Source of the DNA: Novosphingobium sp.
GTDB lineage: Bacteria; Pseudomonadota; Alphaproteobacteria; Sphingomonadales; Sphingomonadaceae
Assembly: GCA_009885425.1 (NCBI GenBank)
Contig: VFKS01000038.1
Location: 1-8,967 of the forward strand
Length of the DNA: 8,967 bases
Reading direction: 5' to 3'
The notes under the pieces were generated by a model. It saw nothing but the letters and a program-made list of their open reading frames with translations, was not told the DNA's origin and searched no databases. The position numbers were made by a program, and so were the translations under genes. Position 1 is the first letter of the stretch. The number at the start of each line of letters is the position of its first letter. This document shows, piece after piece, positions 1 to 5,707 of the stretch.

Positions 1-1161
1 ATCAGCCCGATCCCGCAGTCCGCCGATGTGCTGCGCTGGGAGGCTGTGCTGGGCAAGGCCACACCAACTCCCGTGCCGCTCGATCCCGAGATTGACCTGG
101 CGCTGCTGCAATATACCGGCGGGACCACCGGGGTGCCCAAGGGGGCGATGCTGACCCACCAGAACATCACCGCCAATGCCCGGCAAGTGATGGGGATCGA
201 CCCGCAGCTCGGGCAGCGCGACGTGATCATGGGGGTCCTGCCGCTGTTCCATGTTTTTGCCAATGTCTGTGTGCTCAACAGGACTGTGCTGGCGGGCGGG
301 TGCATCGCGATGTTGCCGCGGTTTGAGGCGGGACAAGCGCTGAAAACGCTGGTGCGGGTTCGGGCCACCGCCTTTCCGGGGGTGCCGACGATGTATCAGG
401 CGCTGCTCGATCATCCCCAGGCTGCAAAGACCGATTTCTCCAGTCTGCGCGTCTGCATTTCGGGCGGCGCGCCCTTGCCGCTGCCGGTCAAGACCCGGTT
501 TGAAGCGCTCAGTGGGGCACGGCTGGTCGAAGGATACGGCCTGACCGAATGTTCGGGTGTGGCTTCGGTCAATCCCTATGAAGGGCTGGAACGCCCCGGC
601 ACAATTGGCCAGCCGGTTCCGGCAACCCGGGTGCGCCTGCTCGATCGCGAAGATCCCACCCGCGATGCCGCAGCGGGCGAACCGGGCGAACTCGCCATTC
701 AAGGCCCGCAGGTAATGCAGGGCTACTGGCAGCGGCCTGAAGCGGCGGCCAGCGCCTTTGCAATGCGGCCCGATGGCCGCTGGTTGCGGACCGGCGATGT
801 CGCGACGATTGATGCTGAAGGCTACATTGCGATCGTTGACCGGATCAAGGACATGATTGCGGTCGGCGGGTTCAAGGTCTTCCCCAGCCAGGTCGAAGCC
901 GTGCTGGAAGAGCATCCGGCGGTGAAGGAAGTACTGGTAATCGGCGTACCAGACGCCCGGATGGGCGAAATGCCGCGCGCGTTCGTGACGCTGCAGGACG
1001 GGGCGAGCGAGGATGGCCTGGCGCTGCGCGATTGGCTCAACCCCAAGGTTGGCAAGCACGAACGGGTTGATGCGGTGGTGGTGCGGAGCAGCCTGCCCAA
1101 GACGATGATCGGCAAGCTCGACCGCAAGAGTTTGCGCGAAGAGCTGGCGAAAGAGGCTTAG
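1..1161 (+). CDS. fadD: Long-chain acyl-CoA synthetase (AMP-forming), 5' end outside window
   Basis: This ANL-superfamily adenylate-forming enzyme activates a fatty acid with ATP and then forms the acyl-CoA thioester, feeding beta-oxidation or lipid synthesis. The frame is open from base 1 without a start, so the N-terminus is cut off. The 386 residues present compare with roughly 500-560 in the family. Visible in order (fragment numbering): the phosphate-binding loop TGGTTGVPKG at about 39-48, the A5 motif YGLTE at about 179-183, the TGD motif with ribose-binding Asp266, the hinge region DRIKDMI followed by GGFKVFP (about 281-295), and the C-terminal GK motif with the predicted catalytic Lys372. 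All core motifs are intact. Sequence style suggests a medium- or long-chain fatty acid substrate, but the specificity-determining N-terminal part is missing, so another acyl-CoA ligase remains possible. Its TAG stop shares bases with the stop of the convergent bactofilin gene. Confidence 0.88.
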   Translation: MSPIPQSADVLRWEAVLGKATPTPVPLDPEIDLALLQYTGGTTGVPKGAMLTHQNITANARQVMGIDPQLGQRDVIMGVLPLFHVFANVCVLNRTVLAGGCIAMLPRFEAGQALKTLVRVRATAFPGVPTMYQALLDHPQAAKTDFSSLRVCISGGAPLPLPVKTRFEALSGARLVEGYGLTECSGVASVNPYEGLERPGTIGQPVPATRVRLLDREDPTRDAAAGEPGELAIQGPQVMQGYWQRPEAAASAFAMRPDGRWLRTGDVATIDAEGYIAIVDRIKDMIAVGGFKVFPSQVEAVLEEHPAVKEVLVIGVPDARMGEMPRAFVTLQDGASEDGLALRDWLNPKVGKHERVDAVVVRSSLPKTMIGKLDRKSLREELAKEA

Positions 1162-1565
1162 CCCGCCGGGAAAGCGACCACGGCGCTGTCTTCGCCCACC
1201 GCGCGCGGGGCAAAGCGGCCGTCGACTTGCGCACCTTGTTCGATCGTCAGCGAATCGTAGTGGACATCGCCCTGGATCCGCGCGCTTTTCAGCACCACCA
1301 GATCGCGGACATTGATCGTGCCCTTTACGGTGCCCGAAAGCCGGGCGCTCTCCGCCTTGACCGAGCCGACAATCTCGCCGCTTTCACCCTGGACCAGTGC
1401 GGTGCAGGAGACATCGCCTTCGACGTGGCCATCGATATGCAGATCGGCCGAGGCGTGAACGTCGCCCTTGATCCGGATATCGGCGCCGAACACCGAGAAA
1501 GTCGAATTGGCCATGGCTTTACCTGCGGGGCTGTGCGGCGATAGCGCCGGTTTTTTGGAGAACAT
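1158..1565 (-). CDS. bacA: Bactofilin (polymer-forming cytoskeletal protein)
   Basis: Bactofilins polymerise without nucleotide into membrane-associated filaments that localise cell-wall enzymes. The 135-residue product has a short N-terminal tail, a right-handed beta-helix core (about residues 27-115) made of repeated short turns with regularly spaced hydrophobic and glycine residues (for example GDVHASADLHIDGHVEGDV), and a short C-terminal tail. I chose ATG 1565 because it gives the N-terminus MFSKKPA, closely resembling the MFSK-type membrane-targeting start known from Caulobacter BacA. A GAGG lies 9 nt upstream. Alternatives are TTG 1580, five residues longer, and ATG 1514 (118 residues), which would remove the tail; ATG 1514 has AGG 7 nt upstream. 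The 5' end lies inside the M23 peptidase gene (47-nt overlap), so the two are probably translationally coupled. The symbol is by family resemblance only. Confidence 0.88.
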   Translation of the reverse strand: MFSKKPALSPHSPAGKAMANSTFSVFGADIRIKGDVHASADLHIDGHVEGDVSCTALVQGESGEIVGSVKAESARLSGTVKGTINVRDLVVLKSARIQGDVHYDSLTIEQGAQVDGRFAPRAVGEDSAVVAFPAG

Positions 1566-2685
1566 TGGGGACGGCCTCAAGGAAGGGGCGGGGATTAACG
1601 GCGCGATCGCCCACCCGCACTTCGAAATGCAGATGCGGGCCGGTTGATCGACCGGTGCTGCCGATCAGGCCGATCTGCTCGCCGGGCTGGACCGGCTTGC
1701 CAACCACGGTTCGGAAGCCCGACATGTGGGCATAGCGCGTGACCAGACCGTTGCCGTGGTTGATCTCGACGACATTGCCGTAGCCCGATTTCCAGCCGAC
1801 GAAGCTGACCGTTCCGCGCGCGGCGGCATAGATCGGGGCGCCATGGGGTCCGCGGAAATCGAGTCCGGGGTGGAAGTCACCGCCGCCAGTGAACGGATCG
1901 GCGCGGAAGCCAAAACCGGAAGAGATATATTCAAGGCTGGCCGGCAGCGCCTGCGGCAGGCCGGCGACCGAGCGCTCCAGCGCGTCCATCCGCGCAAGGC
2001 TAAGGCCAAAGCGCTGGAATCGGGGATCGACCGAACCGTCGGCAGCCGTTGCCAGCTTTGAAAAAGGGCCGCCTTGAGCGGACGGGTCATTGATCGCGGC
2101 CAGCATCGCCTTGGGGTTCAGCCCGAGCTGGGCCAGTTTGGCTTCAGCAGCGGCCGCGCGGCGATCGGCGACGCGGGTCAACCCTTCGATCACAGCCAGC
2201 TGGCGCGCCTCAATCTCTACAAGTTCAGCGGCTTCGGGCAGGACCATGCTGACCTTCTTGACCGTTTTTGCGGCTTCCGAGGTCGAATTGGAAACGGTTT
2301 CGCCGGCTTGAACGTCTGTCGGCAGATCGCCGAGATGGGTTTGCACCACCTTGTCGATGAAGTCCTGACGGCGCTTGAGATCGCTTGCGACCTTACCCAG
2401 ATCGTCGCGGTATGCGGTCACACGGCTTTCGGATTTGGCAACGCTGGCTTCACGATCAAGCATAGAAAGCCGGTCCTGATTCGCCAGATAGCTGGAAAGC
2501 GCCATACCGCTGATTGACAGGATCCAGAACAGCAAAAGGCCAGCTGCAGCTCCCGCGGCGATCATCTGAACGCGCGAAGAAACCTTGATAAAACGGACTT
2601 GCCCTTCGGATCGCATGAAGAACTCGCGATCCGGAAACCAGGTCCGCATTCGGGCAAAAAGCCCGCTAGCGGCGATGTTTGGCAA
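1519..2685 (-). CDS. Membrane-anchored M23 (LytM) peptidoglycan endopeptidase, LmdC-like
   Basis: This is a zinc endopeptidase that cuts peptide cross-links of peptidoglycan in the periplasm. The 388 residues show a cytoplasmic N-terminal segment (1-40, including WFPDREFFMRSEGQVRF, familiar from sphingomonad homologues), one transmembrane helix (about 41-66), a charged, probably coiled-coil periplasmic stretch (about 70-190), a linker, and the M23 domain (about 250-370). The active site is complete: zinc ligands His272 and Asp276 (HPGLD), His353 in the HLH motif, and catalytic His320 in YAH. The TTG at 2685 is preferred because GAGGGG lies only 5 nt upstream; the next option, ATG 2649, lacks a good site. 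The topology plus the overlapping downstream bactofilin match the LmdC-BacA type of pair, in which a short cytoplasmic tail lets the filament position the enzyme. That partnership is inferred from family and context. Confidence 0.9.
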   Translation of the reverse strand: MPNIAASGLFARMRTWFPDREFFMRSEGQVRFIKVSSRVQMIAAGAAAGLLLFWILSISGMALSSYLANQDRLSMLDREASVAKSESRVTAYRDDLGKVASDLKRRQDFIDKVVQTHLGDLPTDVQAGETVSNSTSEAAKTVKKVSMVLPEAAELVEIEARQLAVIEGLTRVADRRAAAAEAKLAQLGLNPKAMLAAINDPSAQGGPFSKLATAADGSVDPRFQRFGLSLARMDALERSVAGLPQALPASLEYISSGFGFRADPFTGGGDFHPGLDFRGPHGAPIYAAARGTVSFVGWKSGYGNVVEINHGNGLVTRYAHMSGFRTVVGKPVQPGEQIGLIGSTGRSTGPHLHFEVRVGDRAVNPRPFLEAVPNVLQKTGAIAAQPRR

Positions 2686-2690
2686 AGCGA

Positions 2691-2696
2691 CCCCTC
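2691..2696 (-). promoter_or_regulatory. Shine-Dalgarno site deciding the TTG start of the M23 gene
   Basis: Read on the minus strand the sequence is GAGGGG, followed by five bases and then TTG at 2685-2683. This is the best-spaced ribosome binding site on this strand nearby. It supports the non-ATG start over the in-frame ATG at 2649, which would remove 12 residues. Confidence 0.6.
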
Positions 2697-2749
2697 AGCC
2701 CTTTATTTAACCCTTGGCAGGGCCGCTAGCAGCAAGTTTGAGGGATAGC

Positions 2750-2800
2750 GAATCCAAGAGGGCACGGACTCGCCGAATCGAACGAGTCACGGGACGAATC
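2750..2800. promoter_or_regulatory. Cluster of five GANTC (CcrM methylation) sites
   Basis: GAATC occurs at 2750-2754, GACTC at 2767-2771, GAATC at 2775-2779, GAGTC at 2784-2788 and GAATC at 2796-2800. GACTCG (2767-2772) and CGAGTC (2783-2788) form a perfect 6-bp inverted repeat around a 10-nt centre. CGAATCG occurs as a direct repeat at 2774 and 2795, 21 bp apart, about two helical turns. GANTC is the target of the cell-cycle methyltransferase CcrM in alphaproteobacteria, and its methylation state is read by GcrA. The motifs are read directly; regulation of the flanking genes is inferred. Confidence 0.55.
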
Positions 2801-2876
2801 GTTTTGGCTTGCTGACACGGCTGAAAGTGGCTGCGGCGGTGACAAGCCGGACCTGGGGTGATAGGCGCGCGGAACC

Positions 2877-4151
2877 ATGAGTTTTCCGAGCCTAGACGGC
2901 GAAACGCCTGACAAACTGATTGCGCGGCTGGCAGCCGCTGGACGCGCCGCGCAGCGGGTCTTGGCGCGGCTGGATCATGACGCCAAAGCGGCGGCACTTC
3001 GAGCAGCATCCGCAGCCTTGCGCGCCGATTCCGCGTCGATTCTGGCCGCCAATGCCGAAGACCTCGTTGCCGGTCAGCTTGCCGGATTGACGCCAGCCAT
3101 GCTTGACCGGTTGATGCTCGATCCTGTGCGGCTGGAGGCGATTGCCGCCGCAGTCGATGCGATTGCCGCGCTGCCTGATCCGGTTGGGCAAGTGATAGAC
3201 ACATCGGTCCGCCCCAACGGGCTCGCGCTCAGCCGGGTGCGGGTGCCGGTCGGGTTGATCGGGATCATCTACGAAAGCCGCCCTAACGTGACGGCCGATG
3301 CCGCAGCACTGTGCTTTGCTTCGGGTAATGCCGTGCTGCTGCGCGGGGGCAGCGAGGCGGTTCGTTCAAACCGGGCGATCCATACCGCCATGGTGCGCGG
3401 GCTGGAAAGCGCCGGGGTTCCGGCAGCGGCGGTGCAATTGCTGCCAACGCAAGACCGGGCGGCAGTCGGCGCGATGCTGGGCGCGGCGGGCCTGATCGAC
3501 ATGATCGTGCCGCGCGGCGGCAAGAGCCTGGTCGCGCGGGTTCAGGCCGATGCCCGGGTGCCGGTGCTGGCACACCTTGACGGGATCAATCACACCTATG
3601 TTCATTCTGCTGCCGATCCGGCCAAGGCGCTGGCGATTGCGGTCAATGCCAAGCTGCGCCGGACCGGGATCTGCGGGGCGATGGAAACGCTGCTGCTTGA
3701 TGCGCAGTTCCCGTCTTCGCAAGCGGTGGTTGCTGCCTTGCTCGATGAGGGCTGCGAATTGCGCGGTGATTCGCGGGCGATGGCGCTTGATCCGCGGGTC
3801 GTTGCCGCCGCCGACGAAGATTGGCACACGGAATACTTAGATAGCGTCCTATCGGTTGCCGTAGTCGACGGTCTGGACGCAGCTTTGCAGCACATTGCCA
3901 CCCACGGCTCGCAGCATACCGAAGCGATAGTTTCCGAGGACGCGGAAGCCACCGAACGGTTTTTGAGCGAAGTCGACAGTGCGATTGTCATGGCCAATGC
4001 TTCCACCCAGTTCGCCGATGGCGGCGAGTTCGGCCTTGGTGCCGAGATCGGTATCGCCACCGGGCGGCTCCACGCGCGCGGCCCGGTCGCGCTGGAAGGA
4101 CTCACCACCTACAAGTGGCTGGTGCGCGGCTCTGGGCAGATAAGACCCTGA
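2877..4151 (+). CDS. proA: Glutamate-5-semialdehyde dehydrogenase (gamma-glutamyl phosphate reductase)
   Basis: This enzyme catalyses the second step of proline synthesis in the cytoplasm: NADPH-dependent reduction of gamma-glutamyl phosphate to glutamate semialdehyde, which cyclises and is then reduced by ProC. At 424 residues it is close to the usual 415-430. It has the aldehyde-dehydrogenase-like fold with family-specific motifs: VPVGLIGIIYESRPNV from residue 123 (cofactor region, followed by SGNAVLLRGGSEA), IVPRGGKSLV, the predicted catalytic Cys266 in GICGAMETL, and the C-terminal EFGLGAEIGIATGRLHARGP segment. ATG 2877 fits family length, although its ribosome binding site is weak. The usual upstream partner proB (glutamate 5-kinase) is not present in the preceding 2.8 kb, so that gene must be elsewhere. 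It is the first gene of a plus-strand run and its 3' end overlaps nadD. Confidence 0.96.
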   Translation: MSFPSLDGETPDKLIARLAAAGRAAQRVLARLDHDAKAAALRAASAALRADSASILAANAEDLVAGQLAGLTPAMLDRLMLDPVRLEAIAAAVDAIAALPDPVGQVIDTSVRPNGLALSRVRVPVGLIGIIYESRPNVTADAAALCFASGNAVLLRGGSEAVRSNRAIHTAMVRGLESAGVPAAAVQLLPTQDRAAVGAMLGAAGLIDMIVPRGGKSLVARVQADARVPVLAHLDGINHTYVHSAADPAKALAIAVNAKLRRTGICGAMETLLLDAQFPSSQAVVAALLDEGCELRGDSRAMALDPRVVAAADEDWHTEYLDSVLSVAVVDGLDAALQHIATHGSQHTEAIVSEDAEATERFLSEVDSAIVMANASTQFADGGEFGLGAEIGIATGRLHARGPVALEGLTTYKWLVRGSGQIRP

Positions 4152-4789
4152 GAAAGATCGGCCTTCTGGGCGGGAGCTTCAACCCCGCGCATGGCGGCCA
4201 TCGCCGGATCAGCCTGTTTGCGCTCGAAGCATTGGGGCTGGACGAGGTTTGGTGGCTGGTCTCCCCCGGCAATCCGCTCAAGCCCAAAGCCGGGATGGCG
4301 CCGCTCGCGGCCCGGCTCGCCTCAGCCCGCAGGCAAGCCCGGCGGGCCCGGATCGTGCCGACCGCAATCGAGCGCGAGCTGGGCACCAGCTATACTGTCG
4401 ACACGCTGGCCAAGCTTCAGTCGCGCTATCCCAAACACCGGTTTGTCTGGCTGATGGGCAGCGACAATCTGGCGCAGTTTGACCGGTGGAAAGCCTGGCA
4501 AAAGATCGCCCGCACCATGCCGATTGCGGTTATTGCCCGTCCGGGCTATGAGGGCGCTGCCCGGGCGAGCCTCGCCGGGGCCTGGCTCGGCCGATACCGG
4601 CGGTCCGCAGCCAGCTTGAAACACCGGGCAGGATGGAGCGCACCCGCGCTGATACATTTGCGTTTTGATCCCGATCCGCGCTCGGCAAGTGCTATTCGCC
4701 GCGCCGATCCACACTGGGCCAACCGCTTTAGCGGCCAGAGCCTGAGGGATAGTTTGACGCACCATCCAGTCGATCCCGACATCGCATGA
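4115..4789 (+). CDS. nadD: Nicotinate-nucleotide adenylyltransferase
   Basis: NadD transfers AMP from ATP to nicotinate mononucleotide, giving deamido-NAD in the NAD synthesis pathway. The nucleotidyltransferase signature GGSFNPAHGGH (residues 19-29 from GTG 4115) matches the canonical GGxFDPxHxGH. GSDNLAQFDRWKAW (115-128) and the C-terminal SASAIR (190-195, equivalent to ISSTxIR) complete the active site. Length is 224 residues from GTG 4115, the only standard start before the signature. That start adds 11 residues not typical of the family, overlaps proA by 37 nt, and has its nearest GAAGGA 14 nt away. CTG at 4148, overlapping the proA stop as CTGA, would give a family-like N-terminus reading (M)RKIGLLGGSFNP and 213 residues. 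The function is certain; the start is not. Confidence 0.94.
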   Translation: MAGARLWADKTLRKIGLLGGSFNPAHGGHRRISLFALEALGLDEVWWLVSPGNPLKPKAGMAPLAARLASARRQARRARIVPTAIERELGTSYTVDTLAKLQSRYPKHRFVWLMGSDNLAQFDRWKAWQKIARTMPIAVIARPGYEGAARASLAGAWLGRYRRSAASLKHRAGWSAPALIHLRFDPDPRSASAIRRADPHWANRFSGQSLRDSLTHHPVDPDIA

Positions 4790-4844
4790 CAGGGCTTTGG
4801 TCCCTTGGCCGCGAAGCCCGCAAAGAGGAGCCGTTTCCGCTCAA

Positions 4845-5264
4845 ATGACGCCTGATTCCGCCAATACTGCCCCCGCCGATCCGGTCGCTGCTGCGGCCGC
4901 TGCGGCTGTCCCGCTGCCCGATTCGGAAGCTGGCTCGCTCCACGAGCTGGTGCTGAAGTCGCTCGACGACGATCAGGCACAAGAGATCGTCTCGATCCCG
5001 CTCGAAGGCAAAAGCTCGATTGCCGATCACATGGTGATCGCCTCAGGCCGCTCGACTCGTCAGGTAGCCGCGATGGCCCAAAAACTGGCCGAGCGAATCA
5101 AGCACGGCGGCTTTGGCCATGTCCGGATCGAAGGCCTGCCCGCCGCCGACTGGGTGCTGGTTGATGCTGGCGATGTGGTGATCCACCTGTTCCGTCCCGA
5201 AGTGCGCACGTTCTACAACCTTGAACGGATGTGGGCGTTTGGGGACAGTCTCGGCGAGGCCTAA
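4845..5264 (+). CDS. rsfS: Ribosomal silencing factor RsfS (Iojap/YbeB family)
   Basis: RsfS binds ribosomal protein L14 on the large subunit and blocks joining with the small subunit, lowering translation in stationary phase or starvation. The 139-residue product has an Ala/Pro-rich N-terminal stretch of about 30 residues and the family domain from about 31 to 132, with DHMVIASGRSTRQV, the WVLVDAGDVVIHLF segment and the closing RTFYNLERMW, all highly characteristic. ATG 4845 was chosen; AGGAG at 4826-4830 is 14 nt upstream, which is rather far. The upstream in-frame TTG 4797 would add 16 residues with no family support. It lies 55 bp after nadD and 8 bp before rlmH, in the order nadD-rsfS-rlmH common in bacteria. 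Confidence 0.94.
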   Translation: MTPDSANTAPADPVAAAAAAAVPLPDSEAGSLHELVLKSLDDDQAQEIVSIPLEGKSSIADHMVIASGRSTRQVAAMAQKLAERIKHGGFGHVRIEGLPAADWVLVDAGDVVIHLFRPEVRTFYNLERMWAFGDSLGEA

Positions 5265-5272
5265 GCGGCGTC

Positions 5273-5698
5273 ATGCTGTTGCATGTCATTGCCCGGGGTA
5301 AAATCAGCCGTTCGCCCGAAGCGGAACTGACCGCGCGCTATGCCAAACGGATCGCCTGGCCGCTCAAGCTAACCGAATTGCCCGATCTGGGCGGCACAAT
5401 TCCGCCCCCGGCGCAAACCCCGGTCCGCGAAGTCCTGCTCGATGAGCACGGCCAAGTGATGTCGTCAGAAGAGTTTGCCGCCTTGCTGGGACGGTGGCGT
5501 GATGGCGGAGTGCGCGAGGCGCGGTTCCTGATCGGCGCCGCCGATGGCCACGGCGCTGCGGCGCGGGATAAGGCCGATCTGTTGCTCAGCTTTGGCGCAA
5601 TGACCTGGCCGCACCTGTTGGTCCGGGCGATGTTGGCCGAACAATTGTGGCGCGCGACCAGCATTCTTGCTGGCCATCCCTATCACCGTTCGGGATAA
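5273..5698 (+). CDS. rlmH: 23S rRNA pseudouridine-1915 N3-methyltransferase
   Basis: RlmH is a small SPOUT-class (trefoil-knot) methyltransferase. It uses S-adenosylmethionine to methylate pseudouridine 1915 in helix 69 of 23S rRNA on the assembled 70S ribosome. The 141 residues are somewhat shorter than the roughly 155 of E. coli RlmH, mainly before the LLDEHG motif (about 55-60). The cofactor loop FLIGAADG (85-92), corresponding to the E. coli IGGPEG region, the WPHLLVRAMLAEQLWRA segment and the C-terminal HPYHR are all present. ATG 5273 gives the family N-terminus; the longer frame back to 5231 lies inside rsfS and is rejected. It follows rsfS by 8 bp, and its TAA is part of the ribosome binding site of the next gene. 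Confidence 0.94.
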   Translation: MLLHVIARGKISRSPEAELTARYAKRIAWPLKLTELPDLGGTIPPPAQTPVREVLLDEHGQVMSSEEFAALLGRWRDGGVREARFLIGAADGHGAAARDKADLLLSFGAMTWPHLLVRAMLAEQLWRATSILAGHPYHRSG

Positions 5699-5701
5699 GG
5701 G
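5697..5701 (+). promoter_or_regulatory. Ribosome binding site of envC embedded in the rlmH stop
   Basis: AAGGG begins within the rlmH TAA stop codon (5696-5698) and sits 6 nt before the ATG at 5708. Terminating ribosomes would expose or reuse this site, so translation of the two genes is probably coupled. Confidence 0.5.
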
Positions 5702-5707
5702 CGCGCG

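Larger units (their letters stand above)
2686..2876. promoter_or_regulatory. Divergent intergenic region between the M23-bactofilin pair and proA
   Basis: This 191-bp region must hold the promoters for both directions. On the minus strand an AT-rich patch (TTAAATAAAG, 2701-2710) just upstream of the M23 ribosome binding site could supply a -10 element, but I see no convincing -35 at normal spacing. On the plus strand there is a loose EcfG-like match (2779-2803). The middle of the region carries five GANTC sites, listed separately. No open frame here looks like a gene. The ribosome binding site before proA is weak (GCGGAA, about 3 nt before ATG 2877). Confidence 0.6.

Noticed and set aside
2074..2517. 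Plus-strand 147-codon frame opposite the M23 gene
   Set aside because: The M23 translation on the other strand has a full domain layout and catalytic residues; this frame has none.
2707..3204. Minus-strand frames reaching from proA into the divergent intergenic region
   Set aside because: No family resemblance, no ribosome binding site that stands out, and mostly opposite proA. They do not explain the GANTC cluster.
4797..4844. TTG-initiated 16-residue extension of RsfS
   Set aside because: The residues show no family resemblance, and the start codon lies only 7 bp after the nadD stop without a ribosome binding site.
5231..5272. 14-residue upstream extension of RlmH
   Set aside because: It lies inside the rsfS coding end in another frame; ATG 5273 gives the normal RlmH N-terminus.
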